Program-made: the position numbers and the translations under genes | Shown: positions 16,126 through 25,409 of the stretch, piece by piece | How the letters are laid out: the number at the start of each line of letters is the position of its first letter | Position numbering within the stretch: position 1 is the first letter of the stretch | Notes under the pieces: generated by a model | Databases searched by the model: none | Told to the model about the DNA's origin: nothing | What the model saw: the letters and a program-made list of their open reading frames with translations, nothing else | Source: Pirellulales bacterium | GTDB lineage: Bacteria; Planctomycetota; Planctomycetia; Pirellulales; UBA1268 | Reading direction: 5' to 3' | DNA length: 64,000 nt | Assembly (NCBI GenBank): GCA_018401745.1 | Contig: JAGYJY010000016.1 | Coordinates: forward strand, 62,001 to 126,000

Positions 16126-19100
16126 TCAAGTTCGATGGTCACGCTGCTGACCGGTGCCGGGGGAAGTTCCACCTTCACTTTCTGGGCAGCGGATGTGTAG
16201 GTCACATTCCGCACCACGCCATTGGCTTTGAGCTCATAGTCGCCAGCCTCGAGATCGGGGATAACAAACACACCGTCCTTGCCACTCTTCACCGCCGGCA
16301 CGGTGCCGGGGCCACTGACCGTGATCGGCACATTGGCTTCGCCCCGTCCGTCGAGCACGACACGGCCTTCGATGCGTCCTTTGGCAACCTCTGCCGCAGT
16401 CAGCACCCACACGCGTTGGGGAGGGGCAGCCAGACCGCAGCGGTCTGTCGCCCGCACAAGCAGCGGCAGCCGGGTTCCAACGGGAAGAGGCTTGGTGTCG
16501 AGGCGGATCTCGTAGCCCGCAGCTCCTGTCGAGACCGCAGGCTGCCAGGCTTCGGGCATGCCATCCCCCTTGAGATCAAGGGCCCACTCCACCGTGTCGA
16601 CACCGGAAACGCCCGGCAGATGCCGGCCGATCACCCCCGCAAACGCCTCTCGCGGATCGTCAACGACCTCTGCGGGAATCACGAGCGGCCGGCCCACCAC
16701 GGCATTCACCGAGGGAGGCACGTTGACTGTGGGGGGGCGGCCATCAAAGACAAACTGACGCGCCGTCGTCAGCGGTGGCTGATTCCCGGGAAGCACCAGC
16801 ATGGCTTCGGCCTCCACATCGACGTTCACAAACCCGTCACCGGGCAGTTCGAGCTGCCAGTCGGTCGCTGTGGTGCGGATGGCAAGGGAGACCGGGGGCT
16901 CCGCTTTCTCCAGCGTGTAGGCGATCGCTCGGTCGCTCTCGCTGACCCAGAGGAGCCGCTGCGGCTGCTTGAGAAATGTGCCGGCCTGCATCTCCCGCAG
17001 GCCGAGCGAGGCGATCGTCGGTCGTGGGCCAATGCTGCCAGCCCCTGCGTCGGGAGGAGCATCGACCTGAAGCGTGATCGGCACCGCCGATGCCGGCGCC
17101 TTGAGAACCGTCAGCGGCTGGGCAGGCTCAACAAACCGCAGCATCCGCCAGTCGCGCTGTGGCCGCTGGGCCTGGCCATCCATGCCCGGCTCACAGGCTA
17201 CGGCGAAGACAAAGGCTCTGGGATAGCCATTCACGTCGACGGCAACCATCGCCGGCGGGCCGGTGAGCGGCCCATTCCAGCTTGCCACCAGGGTATCGCT
17301 TCGCCGATCACCGGTGAGCACCGTCTGCCCACGTCGAACCTGGAGCGATCGGCCTGTCTCGGGAAGAAGCGGCTCGATGGCAATCGACACGCCCTCAGCA
17401 GGCACGCGGAGCTGCTCTCCCCACATATCGTTGAGCGCGAAGGTCCACTCGATCGTGCGGTCAGCTTCCTTCCAGATGGCCGAGACCTCGAGCAGCGTTT
17501 GCGGATGGAGCGGCTCACATCGGAGCCGATAGAGCCACTGACGGGCAGGCTCGCCCTTGGTCTGCTCGCGAATCACCAAAGCCAGGTCGGGACCGATCGG
17601 TGGCGGCGCGGCTGGGGGCTCCGCTGGCGGCGGAACGGTCGCCGGGGGAGCTTTCTCACTCGGGGGGGCCGTGTCGGCGGGAAACACGAGCGGCACGAGT
17701 GTCTCGCCAGCAGGCAGAACGGCCTTTTCAATCACCCCAAGCGGTGTGCCAAGGCTCTGGCCGCGAGAGAACTGCTCCACAAGCCGCTGCCAAAGCACAT
17801 CACGGCCAGGCGTGGGCCCCGACGCTTGTCGGCTCTCGCCGCCGATCGCGTAGAGCGACACGGCAACGTCACGGGAGATTTCCGCCTTGTTCAACAGGGC
17901 CAGCTGCCAGGCCGCCAGGCCACCTGGGACCATCCGCAAGCCGACCTCGCCCTGCTGCAGACCGGAAGCCACTGCCAGTTGTTCGCGGCCCCACTGCCAG
18001 CTGCCTGCTGTTGTCTGCCTGGCAGCCACCGCGATCGCCCGGTTGGCAGGGAGCGGCAGCAGCTGCCGCGCCACAGCCGCTTGCTGCGGGGATTCCCAGA
18101 TGACCTCCAGCAGCACCCGTTCCCCAGGTGTGATTGCGTAGCGGCTGGCAACCGCGGTGAGCAGCACCGCGCCCCGCTCCATTGCCAGCGACTCCACCGG
18201 AAGCGGCACGTCGGCGGCCACCCGAGAACCATCCGCAAGCCGCAGTTCCAGCGAGGCGGGATCAAAGAGGAAGCGAACCTCCGTTCCGGCAGGCAGCATT
18301 CCTCCCGAATCCGCCGCCAGCCGCACATCGGTGGGCTTTCCGACCGCGATGCTCTCCGCATTGACGAGTTCCAGCGAGAGCCCATAGCTGTTCTCGGAAG
18401 ACCAGTCCGGAAGCCCGGTGACCGCAGCGGGTTCGAGCTGCGGGATGTCTCGCAGATCCATCACCCGAAAAAGCCCCGTGTCGCGGTCGCTCAGCAGGCC
18501 CTCGCGGCCTTGAGCCTGACTGGCAGTCGCTGCCACCGCCCCAACATCAGCCAGCAAACCTGCCATGCGACCGCCGAGGCGAACAACGCGATCCAACGCC
18601 GTGTCGCTGTCGTCGGAGGCGTTGGAGAGAGAGGCAATCTCCCGCCGCACCGCCGCGATTTCCTTCGCGAGCAGATCGCTTTGGGACGCCGCATCTGCGG
18701 CCTCCACGATCGCCGGCAGACACTCAGCCAAAGCGGCGATGCTCTCGAGCGCCGCCGGCTGAATCTGCGGAGGCTCAGCCAAGACGCCGGCAGGACGGCC
18801 TGTTGCCTCCAGAGAAGTTGTTTTGCCCGCAGCGGAGGGGGGCGGAAAGGCCTGTTGGAGAATCCGCTCCCGGCTCGCCTCGGAGATCAACGGGCTTCGT
18901 ACCGCGGCAAGGCTGCGGCTCACGACTGGCGACAAGCCCGCCCCTCCGCCGCTGTGAAGCCCCTCGACGAGTCGCTCGAGCTGATCGGCAATCGCTGCTC
19001 GCTGCGAGTTGACCCCGCGGGCAGCACTCGTCAGCCGATCGATGCCCGCCGCATCCGCCCCAGCCGAAAGCATCCCGTCGAGTTCCCGCAGTTTTGAAGC

Positions 19101-21101
19101 AAGGCTCACCAAGGCCGCCGGATCGAGCGGCGGGGTGCCCGAGCCGCCGCTGGCATGACCAACGATATCGATCGCCGACACGACCGTTGCCAACGACTCG
19201 TTGCGGATCGCGACGACGCGGCAGAAGGCATCCGGAGCAGCAGACCAAAGCTGAAAGTAACCAGATGCGTCTGCAGCCGCGCGAGCGGACCAGAGCTGTT
19301 CAGCCACGGCCGACTCGCCAGATGGCGGAGCGGCACCGACCGGTGAGCTCGCCATGCGGCCCAGCACCTTTCCCATCAGGGAAAACGTGACAGCAGCCCG
19401 CTCGGCCATCGGACCTGTCGAGGTCGAGCGGCTCTTCGCGCTGGCCGCAATGGCGTAGCACTGCCGCCACCAGGGCGATGCGTAGTCGCCGGGAATCGGC
19501 AGAATAGCGGAGGGGCCGCCGATACCCACAGGCTCAAGCCGGCGTCGCCCGAGCGCCGCGAGGGCCTCCCAGGCATCTCGGGGAGGTGGCGGCGGTGGCA
19601 GTGCCTCCGGCGTGGCTGGCGGCGTGCCGGGTCCGGCGGCGCCCGTTTTTGGCGCCTTGCCGTCGGCAGCTGCCTCTGCACCATCAGGGGGCGGCGGATC
19701 GTTGGCCAGGGCTTCTGGCCCCTCGGGTTTCGCAGAATCTTTCGCTGCAGCCGCGTCACCCGCTGCTGCCTTGGCCGGCTCTGCCGCTTGCGCTTGGGCA
19801 CTCTCGTTTCCGCCGCCAGCTGCTGGAGCATCTCCATTGCCCGCAGCCGGCGGCAGTGGGCCTGGTGCTGGCAGCAGCTTCACGGCGTCGTCGCCGGGAA
19901 ACGCGAGGGTCGCTCTTCCGGCCTCATCCACGGCAGCCACCTGCCGAACGGCGGCATCCATCACCGCAGGAGCCCCCGGCGGCGGGCCCGCCTCCGGAGC
20001 CCCGGCGGCGGGCTCCTCGACCGGCTCTGTGGCGGGCTCCTCGGCGGGCTCTGGCGCTGTGGAAGCGGGGCGGCGTGAGGCAACCCGCAGCAGATGGATG
20101 CCCGGGGGAATCTGCTCGATCGCCACCCGCCCCACACCCAGCTTCCAGACAACGGGCGTCTGTCGACTCCGCCCTCCGCTGAGCCTGCGCGTCCATTCAT
20201 TGGTCCAGACCGACACAAATCGCGCAACTTCATCAAGCTCAATCAGGCCATTGCCATTGCCGTTGGGCCCTTTATCCGCCTCGCCAGCGAGGGCAAGCTC
20301 AAAGGCCCGCCCAAAGCATGTTCGCCGGGCCTGCACACTCGCCGACGACATCTGGAAGAGGTCGTGCGACCCGATCACCCAGGTCTGGCTGATCGCGTCG
20401 GCTTGGGGCTTGGCGAAGTCCTGATCGAGGGCAGCAGGCACGACATGGCCGAGCACACCCAGCCGCGGATCCCACTGCAGGTCGCCAAGATCGAGAGCGA
20501 CCAGTGTTGTCCGCGCCGGCGATGCGGCCACCGCGTCAATCACGGAGCGGAGCGGAACAATCTCTTGGGGTCGGTCGCCGGCGATGCGGCAGTCGCTCGC
20601 CAACAGGCACGGCACTCCCGACAACGGGGTTGCTCGCTCCAAGCCGGTGCTCTGAAACACCGGCGGCGCGACGAACGCCTGCCCCCGTACATACGCCAGC
20701 AGCACATCCTTACCGCGGAGGCTGAGCCCCCGCATTCGCGGCAACAAGAGATCCCGCACGCCCTGGGCAGAATCAAAGCCCGTCAGGTCCACCGGTTCGG
20801 TGCCCAGTGATGTGTGCAGCGAACCAGCCAGTGACGTGCGGAGGGCCTCGCGATCCTCTTGGCCAAACGGCACCGGCTCAAGCACCCCCAGCGGATACTC
20901 ATCAATCACGAGCGTGATGCAGGCGGTCTGCCAGGTGAAGAGAGGTCCCAGCACGATCCCAGCGGCAACAGCCACCGCCACCAAGGCGATGATCAGCAAG
21001 ATCCCAGCGGACAAAAGCCGCTGACGTCGCGTCCTTGTGCGCGGCCCGGCAGACGCCTTCCAACGACTACGGAAGTCAACATCGGCCGCCTCCAACGCCA
21101 C
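16122..21101 (-). CDS. Giant membrane-anchored pseudo-caspase protein, first gene of the pair
   Basis: 1659 residues. An Arg-rich N-terminus (RTRTRRQR) precedes a single membrane helix at about 30-55, predicting N-in topology and a periplasmic body. Residues about 57-335 align in layout with the caspase-like domain of the neighbouring giant, but both catalytic positions are gone: LLAYVRG where the His loop should be (134-140) and VALDLGDLQW where the Cys loop should be (201-210). An Asn/Gly-rich EF-hand-like loop is at 280-292. A Pro/Glu/Ala linker (about 345-500), helical middle, beta-sandwich segments and a carboxypeptidase-regulatory-like end domain (about 1590-1659, VVLDGRGEANVPITVSG) follow. 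GTG at 21101 has AAGGGA upstream. It diverges from tssK across 170 bases. Confidence 0.7.
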   Translation of the reverse strand: MALEAADVDFRSRWKASAGPRTRTRRQRLLSAGILLIIALVAVAVAAGIVLGPLFTWQTACITLVIDEYPLGVLEPVPFGQEDREALRTSLAGSLHTSLGTEPVDLTGFDSAQGVRDLLLPRMRGLSLRGKDVLLAYVRGQAFVAPPVFQSTGLERATPLSGVPCLLASDCRIAGDRPQEIVPLRSVIDAVAASPARTTLVALDLGDLQWDPRLGVLGHVVPAALDQDFAKPQADAISQTWVIGSHDLFQMSSASVQARRTCFGRAFELALAGEADKGPNGNGNGLIELDEVARFVSVWTNEWTRRLSGGRSRQTPVVWKLGVGRVAIEQIPPGIHLLRVASRRPASTAPEPAEEPATEPVEEPAAGAPEAGPPPGAPAVMDAAVRQVAAVDEAGRATLAFPGDDAVKLLPAPGPLPPAAGNGDAPAAGGGNESAQAQAAEPAKAAAGDAAAAKDSAKPEGPEALANDPPPPDGAEAAADGKAPKTGAAGPGTPPATPEALPPPPPPRDAWEALAALGRRRLEPVGIGGPSAILPIPGDYASPWWRQCYAIAASAKSRSTSTGPMAERAAVTFSLMGKVLGRMASSPVGAAPPSGESAVAEQLWSARAAADASGYFQLWSAAPDAFCRVVAIRNESLATVVSAIDIVGHASGGSGTPPLDPAALVSLASKLRELDGMLSAGADAAGIDRLTSAARGVNSQRAAIADQLERLVEGLHSGGGAGLSPVVSRSLAAVRSPLISEASRERILQQAFPPPSAAGKTTSLEATGRPAGVLAEPPQIQPAALESIAALAECLPAIVEAADAASQSDLLAKEIAAVRREIASLSNASDDSDTALDRVVRLGGRMAGLLADVGAVAATASQAQGREGLLSDRDTGLFRVMDLRDIPQLEPAAVTGLPDWSSENSYGLSLELVNAESIAVGKPTDVRLAADSGGMLPAGTEVRFLFDPASLELRLADGSRVAADVPLPVESLAMERGAVLLTAVASRYAITPGERVLLEVIWESPQQAAVARQLLPLPANRAIAVAARQTTAGSWQWGREQLAVASGLQQGEVGLRMVPGGLAAWQLALLNKAEISRDVAVSLYAIGGESRQASGPTPGRDVLWQRLVEQFSRGQSLGTPLGVIEKAVLPAGETLVPLVFPADTAPPSEKAPPATVPPPAEPPAAPPPIGPDLALVIREQTKGEPARQWLYRLRCEPLHPQTLLEVSAIWKEADRTIEWTFALNDMWGEQLRVPAEGVSIAIEPLLPETGRSLQVRRGQTVLTGDRRSDTLVASWNGPLTGPPAMVAVDVNGYPRAFVFAVACEPGMDGQAQRPQRDWRMLRFVEPAQPLTVLKAPASAVPITLQVDAPPDAGAGSIGPRPTIASLGLREMQAGTFLKQPQRLLWVSESDRAIAYTLEKAEPPVSLAIRTTATDWQLELPGDGFVNVDVEAEAMLVLPGNQPPLTTARQFVFDGRPPTVNVPPSVNAVVGRPLVIPAEVVDDPREAFAGVIGRHLPGVSGVDTVEWALDLKGDGMPEAWQPAVSTGAAGYEIRLDTKPLPVGTRLPLLVRATDRCGLAAPPQRVWVLTAAEVAKGRIEGRVVLDGRGEANVPITVSGPGTVPAVKSGKDGVFVIPDLEAGDYELKANGVVRNVTYTSAAQKVKVELPPAPVSSVTIELE

Positions 21102-21271
21102 GTTGCCATCCCTTGCACAGGTTGTTGCATGATCCCGCTCAGGACGCCCGCTCTAGACGAGAACCCCTTGCAGAGCCGCAGTTTACGCCAAAAACCTGCT
21201 ATGCTACGCTCCCCGCGAGCGGCGTGTAAACGCGTGTTCGGGCATGCCTGCGTCTCCACGGTCGTTTCTTT
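21102..21271. promoter_or_regulatory. Divergent promoter region between the giant gene pair and tssK
   Basis: These 170 bases must carry both promoters. TATGCT at 21200-21205 could be a forward -10 element. It is flanked by an imperfect inverted repeat, GTTTACGCC near 21181-21189 and GGCGTGTAAAC near 21222-21232 (two extra bases in the second arm). No convincing -35 was found for either direction. A shared control region would tie the giants' expression to tssKLM. Confidence 0.35.
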
Positions 21272-22738
21272 ATGCGCAATCTGCCGGTCCATTGGTCTGA
21301 AGGGCTGTTTCTCCGGCCGCACCACTTCCAGGCCATGGAGCGAGCCAGTGCGGAGCGGCTGGCCATCACCTTCGCAGCGGTGGACCCCTGCAGCTATGGC
21401 GTCGTGCGGCTGGAGCTTGATGCCGCCGCGCTTGCCAACCGCACGATCGCCCTGCGTCGCTGCCAGGCCCGCCTCCGCGACGGCACGATGGTGTGGCTCG
21501 AACAAGGAGAAGAACCAGACCGCCGTGATCTCCGCGAAGCGTGCGGACAGCTCGCGTCGCTGACGACCGCAGTCGGCGATGCGCTCGAGGTAATCGATAC
21601 GGTGCGGGTCTATCTGGCCGTGCCCCGCTTTGCTCCCACGTCGGCCAACGTCGCTCCACCAGGCGAGCCTGACCACAGCCGCGAACTCGTCGTCCGCCAG
21701 GCCGTGCAGGACGACACGTCAGGTGGCAACGACCAGGAGGTCGAGTTTCGCCGCCTGAATGTGCAGCTGAAACTCTCCACGGAGGATCTTTCCGGCTTCG
21801 AACTGCTGCCCATTGCCCAGATTCGACGTGCCGGCAATCGGGAGGCTGCCCCCGAACTCGACAGCACCTATTTTCCCCCGATGCTCGCTGTCGATGCCTG
21901 GCCGCCGCTGGGGCTTAACATCATTCGCGGCACCTACGACCTGGTCAGCCGCAAGGCCGAGCTGCTCTCGGAGCAGGCGGTCAGCCGCCAGGTGGGCTTT
22001 TCCAGCTCGGAGCCCGGCGATCTCGACCGCCTGATCATGCTCTCGAAGCTGCTCGAGGCCCAGGCGGCCTTGCGGGTCGTGGCTTTCGCCCCGGGAATCC
22101 ATCCGCGAGACGCCTACCGCGAACTCTGCCGGGTCGCCGGGCAGCTCTCTGTGTTTGAGCCCAGCCGCTCGCTGGAAGAACTGCCGCTTTACGACCACGA
22201 GAATCTCGCGGAAATCTTTCGCACGGTCAAAGACCGGATCGAGGTGATGATCGGCCGTGTCGTGGCGCTCGAGTTTGAGCAGCGATACTTCACGGGAACC
22301 GGCAAGGCGATGCTCTCGGTCTCCATGGAGCCGAAGTGGCTCCGCAGCGACTGGAACTGCTACGTGGGCGTTCAGCATGGCGAACTCCCGGTGGCCGAAT
22401 GCCAGCGGCTCCTCTCGGGCAACGCCCACCTCGACTGGAAGCTTGGCAGCACGGAAGAAGTCGACCAGCTGTTTCGGCTCGGGCTTCCCGGGCTGGAGCT
22501 GTTTCCGCTCGACCGGCCTCCGCGAGCGCTCCCAGCCAGAAGCGGTTGGCTCTATTACCGGATCGGTACCGACAACCCGGCCTACAAGTCGGCCCAGCTC
22601 ACGCAGAGCTTGGCGATTCGGGTTCGGGATTCCTCAATCATCAATGCTGACGATATCGTGGGCAGGCGGCGGATTGAGGTCTCCTACGAAGGTCGCGTGG
22701 CGGCCATGGAGTTTGCGATCTTCGCCGTGCCGAACTGA
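21272..22738 (+). CDS. tssK: TssK, T6SS baseplate protein
   Basis: 488 residues, the usual TssK length being about 440-460. The N-terminal signature VHWSEGLFLRPHHFQ (residues 6-20) is diagnostic for TssK, and the EQAVSRQVGFSS, LPLYDHENLAEIF and ALEFEQRYFTGTG segments fit the rest of the family. TssK is a trimer that connects the baseplate wedges (TssEFG) to the membrane complex through TssL and TssM. Here it begins a forward-strand unit followed by tssL 62 bases later. The start ATG 21272 gives the family N-terminus directly, though no strong Shine-Dalgarno is seen. Confidence 0.95.
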   Translation: MRNLPVHWSEGLFLRPHHFQAMERASAERLAITFAAVDPCSYGVVRLELDAAALANRTIALRRCQARLRDGTMVWLEQGEEPDRRDLREACGQLASLTTAVGDALEVIDTVRVYLAVPRFAPTSANVAPPGEPDHSRELVVRQAVQDDTSGGNDQEVEFRRLNVQLKLSTEDLSGFELLPIAQIRRAGNREAAPELDSTYFPPMLAVDAWPPLGLNIIRGTYDLVSRKAELLSEQAVSRQVGFSSSEPGDLDRLIMLSKLLEAQAALRVVAFAPGIHPRDAYRELCRVAGQLSVFEPSRSLEELPLYDHENLAEIFRTVKDRIEVMIGRVVALEFEQRYFTGTGKAMLSVSMEPKWLRSDWNCYVGVQHGELPVAECQRLLSGNAHLDWKLGSTEEVDQLFRLGLPGLELFPLDRPPRALPARSGWLYYRIGTDNPAYKSAQLTQSLAIRVRDSSIINADDIVGRRRIEVSYEGRVAAMEFAIFAVPN

Positions 22739-22800
22739 CCGATTCTGGTCAGCCTCGGGCTCGAGGCCGGCTCAGCTCCTCTCGTGACAGACGTGCACGC

Positions 22801-23424
22801 ATGACGCCCGAATTCGTACCAGCAGCGCTCCCGATGCTTGCCGAAGTGGTGACGCTGTGTGATCGCGCCATCCAAAACGATGCCAGAAACGGCACCGCGG
22901 CTGAGCTGCGTGGACGGTTTCTCGCGGCCTTGGAGACAGCCACTGCCAAGATGCGGGGACCTCGCGGTGAGGAATGGACGCTGGCAAGCTATGCCCTGGC
23001 GAGCCTGATCGACGAGCTGATGATCGTTGAGATTCCCTGGCACGGACGCGACTGGTGGGAGAATCATGCGGTCGAGGTCGAGCTCTTTGGCACCCGCCGA
23101 CGTGCGACAGAGTTTTTCGACCGCGTCTCGACAGCGGCAAGCTACCCAGACCCCACCACGTTGATGGTGTTTGTGGCAGCGGTGGTGATGGGCTTTCGGG
23201 GCATCCTCCGCGACAAGCCCGATGCGCTTGAGGCGTGGATGCGGTCCAATGGCCAGGTGATCAAGCTGACCTTCGGCCGACCGACCGTGCCGCCGCAAGG
23301 CCGCGATCTGGCCGGCGCCCCTCCACTGCGGAATGCCACCTCGCTGGTGTGGCATGGCGTGTTCACCGCGATGGCGGTTGCGGTGTTGGTGGTGACGACC
23401 TGGTGGGCCTTTGTGGTGAGCTAA
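22801..23424 (+). CDS. tssL: TssL (DotU family), T6SS membrane-complex protein
   Basis: 207 residues. The DotU core is visible in YALASLIDELMIVEIPWHG and WWENHAVEVELFG (residues about 65-100), with FFDRV and the DPTTLMVFVAAVVMGFRGILR helix after it. The single C-terminal membrane anchor is at about 183-205, as in all TssL proteins. It has no OmpA-like peptidoglycan-binding extension, so anchoring to the wall must come from another protein. TssL forms the cytoplasmic hook that binds TssK and TssM. Next gene 22 bases downstream. Confidence 0.9.
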   Translation: MTPEFVPAALPMLAEVVTLCDRAIQNDARNGTAAELRGRFLAALETATAKMRGPRGEEWTLASYALASLIDELMIVEIPWHGRDWWENHAVEVELFGTRRRATEFFDRVSTAASYPDPTTLMVFVAAVVMGFRGILRDKPDALEAWMRSNGQVIKLTFGRPTVPPQGRDLAGAPPLRNATSLVWHGVFTAMAVAVLVVTTWWAFVVS

Positions 23425-23446
23425 GCCTCGAGAAAGGGCGTGCAGG

Positions 23447-24805
23447 TTGAACACACTGTTGAAAATACTGGCAGCGCCGTGGCGGGCGACGAGCCAGGCC
23501 GCCCAAGGATTTCTCTCGCTGACACTCGCTGCCCGCATCGCTTGGGCGGTCGCCCTGCTGCAAGTGTTTGTGGTGCTGATGACTCTGGTGGTGATCTTCA
23601 CGACTGGTGGTGCCGCAGTCTTTGAAGCCTGGTGGACCCCGAGCAAAGCCCTGGCCTTGCTGCTGTTGCTCGCCGTGGTGCCGCTGCTCGTCTACTGGTC
23701 CGCACGGCTCTGGTTTCAGCATGAAACGGCCCGTTGGCCTGATATCGACAAGGCCTGGCGGGAAGCCCTCGTCGAGCTTGATCGCCAGGGCATTGAGCTT
23801 GCCTCCACGCCGCTGTTTCTCGTGCTTGGCTGCGATGGTGGCCCGCGAGAAGCCGAGCTCTTCACCGCAGCGCCCGTTTCTTTTGATGTCCGCGCCGCGC
23901 CGCAGGGCAGCGCGCCCCTGCACGTCTACGCCGGCCCAGAAGGGATCTTTGTCTGCCTCGCAACGATCGGCCAGACCTGCAAGCTGATGGCCCAGACTGC
24001 TGCCAGCACCGAGCAGCCAACCGCCTCCCTCCGCTCTGCAGAACGTTCCGACGCCTCTGATAGGCTGCGAACGATCTGCGACCGCATCCGGCACGCCCGG
24101 CGGCCTGTTGCCCCGGCCAACGGAGTGATCGCCCTGGTGCCCGCGGTCAATCCAGACCAGCAGCGGCTCGCTCCCGCTGCGGGCTCGGCCCTCAGTGAAG
24201 ATCTGCTCACACTCAGCAGCAGCTGCGGCCTGAGGATGCCGCTGACGGTTGTTGGCACCGGTATCGATCAGATCCCTGGCTTTGAAACTCTGCTCCAGCG
24301 GCTTCCCTCCGATCTCGCAAGCCTGCCTCTGGGCGAGTCGTATCCGGTCGGACGGACCGCGTCTCCAGAAGAGATCGGCACGCTGGCGGTCGAAGCCTGT
24401 GGACGGCTTGCCGATGTGATTGGAGGGATTCTGCTCGACCCCAAGTCGCTCGCCCTGTCCGCGGAAAACCGGCGGCTGGTCGGCCTAGCGTGTCGACTGC
24501 GTCTTGATGTGGCTCCGCTGCTGCAGGGCATCATGCAGCGGGGCCTCGACTACGCTGCCCACAGCGGTGGCACCCCGTTCCTGGCCGGCTGCTATCTCCT
24601 GCCGGCAACGCGTGGCTCCACGCAAGTCAGCATGAGCGATGGTCTGTTTTCCAGGGTGCTCGAGGTTCAGGGAGACCTCGAGTGGACCTCAGACTCCCTC
24701 AATCGCAACCGTCGTTACGGTCGCATCGCTCAAGGACTGATGCTGCTTAACGTGGTGATGCTCTCCGCGTGGCTGGGCATCATCTGGTGGCGAGTGTCGC
24801 GCTAA
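23447..24805 (+). CDS. tssM: Truncated TssM-like protein (N-terminal half only)
   Basis: 452 residues instead of the usual 1100-1300. Two membrane helices (about 25-52 and 62-84) precede a cytoplasmic domain. There, STPLFLVLGCDGGPREAELF sits where TssM has its GTPase-like P-loop; the GKT is missing, so no nucleotide binding is expected. GVIALVPAVNPDQ matches the Walker-B-side strand, and FLAGCYLLPATRG with SMSDGLFSRVLEVQGDL matches the conserved FxRGxYFTS and FFxxLFxxVIFPE region just before the third helix. That helix (about 428-446) is followed by only WWRVSR and a stop, so the whole periplasmic half is missing. The start is TTG 23447, with AAGGG upstream. The stop at 24805 overlaps the convergent unknown gene. 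Confidence 0.75.
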   Translation: MNTLLKILAAPWRATSQAAQGFLSLTLAARIAWAVALLQVFVVLMTLVVIFTTGGAAVFEAWWTPSKALALLLLLAVVPLLVYWSARLWFQHETARWPDIDKAWREALVELDRQGIELASTPLFLVLGCDGGPREAELFTAAPVSFDVRAAPQGSAPLHVYAGPEGIFVCLATIGQTCKLMAQTAASTEQPTASLRSAERSDASDRLRTICDRIRHARRPVAPANGVIALVPAVNPDQQRLAPAAGSALSEDLLTLSSSCGLRMPLTVVGTGIDQIPGFETLLQRLPSDLASLPLGESYPVGRTASPEEIGTLAVEACGRLADVIGGILLDPKSLALSAENRRLVGLACRLRLDVAPLLQGIMQRGLDYAAHSGGTPFLAGCYLLPATRGSTQVSMSDGLFSRVLEVQGDLEWTSDSLNRNRRYGRIAQGLMLLNVVMLSAWLGIIWWRVSR

Positions 24806-25409
24806 CCTGCGGCCAGTGATCGGCTCCCGCAGCGATGCCAAACCCGATGTCCAGCAGGGGTGTCCAGGGGTCAGGTCCTTCAGGTGCAACTCGCCGGGTT
24901 GCGGCCAGTTCCACCGCCGCCGCCGCCGCCATGCCCGCCAGGTGCGGCTCCGGCAGGAGTGGCGGCAGATGCGAGGGGGCGATCGATTCGCCCGCGAAGA
25001 AGGCTGCCAAGGCCGCACACCCGGCAGGCGAGGCAAGCCCGATCGACTTCGCTGCCTCGTTGGCGGCATAGGCACGCCACTGCTCCGGGTTGCGGAGCCA
25101 GGCTTCGGCAGCCTCAAGGGCAGGCAGGTCAGCCTCGAGAGCGCCCCCTCCATGCTCCGCACGTGAGGCCCGGCAGGCCCACCAGACAGCGGCCGGCCGA
25201 CTCAAGGCCTGCGCCAACACCCCGGCAACAAGCCTGGGGGCAGAACCCATCGCTCGCAGCCTCGCTGCCACGGTCACGAGGCCCTCGCCGAGCGCTGTGC
25301 CGCTGGCGACGCCCTCCGCGGCTGCCAGCGGCTCGCTGAGCTCCGAGGCCTGCAGCCTCTGCTTCACGGCTGCCTCATCAGCAAAGGTCTCCAGCACTGG
25401 TGTCTCCAT
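24780..25409 (-). CDS. Unknown Ala-rich protein at the end of the T6SS operon
   Basis: About 209 residues and almost wholly alpha-helical by composition. Notable segments are AAVWWACRASR, AWLRNPEQWRAYAAN and, at the C-terminus, LLDIGFGIAAGADHW. There is no signal peptide or membrane segment. I do not recognise the family with certainty. GGAG nine bases before ATG 25409 supports this start; the frame reaches back to a GTG at 25466 without a ribosome site. It lies directly downstream of vgrG on the same strand, a position often used by T6SS effectors, adaptors or chaperones, and its 3' end overlaps the tssM-like gene by 26 bases on the opposite strand. Confidence 0.6.
   Translation of the reverse strand: METPVLETFADEAAVKQRLQASELSEPLAAAEGVASGTALGEGLVTVAARLRAMGSAPRLVAGVLAQALSRPAAVWWACRASRAEHGGGALEADLPALEAAEAWLRNPEQWRAYAANEAAKSIGLASPAGCAALAAFFAGESIAPSHLPPLLPEPHLAGMAAAAAVELAATRRVAPEGPDPWTPLLDIGFGIAAGADHWPQVSATLATR

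Noticed and set aside
16050..19097. A 1015-codon open frame on the forward strand opposite the giant genes
   Set aside because: High-GC coding sequence leaves long open frames on the opposite strand. The translation is Arg/His-rich with no family motifs, while the reverse-strand protein has clear domains and low-complexity linkers typical of real proteins.
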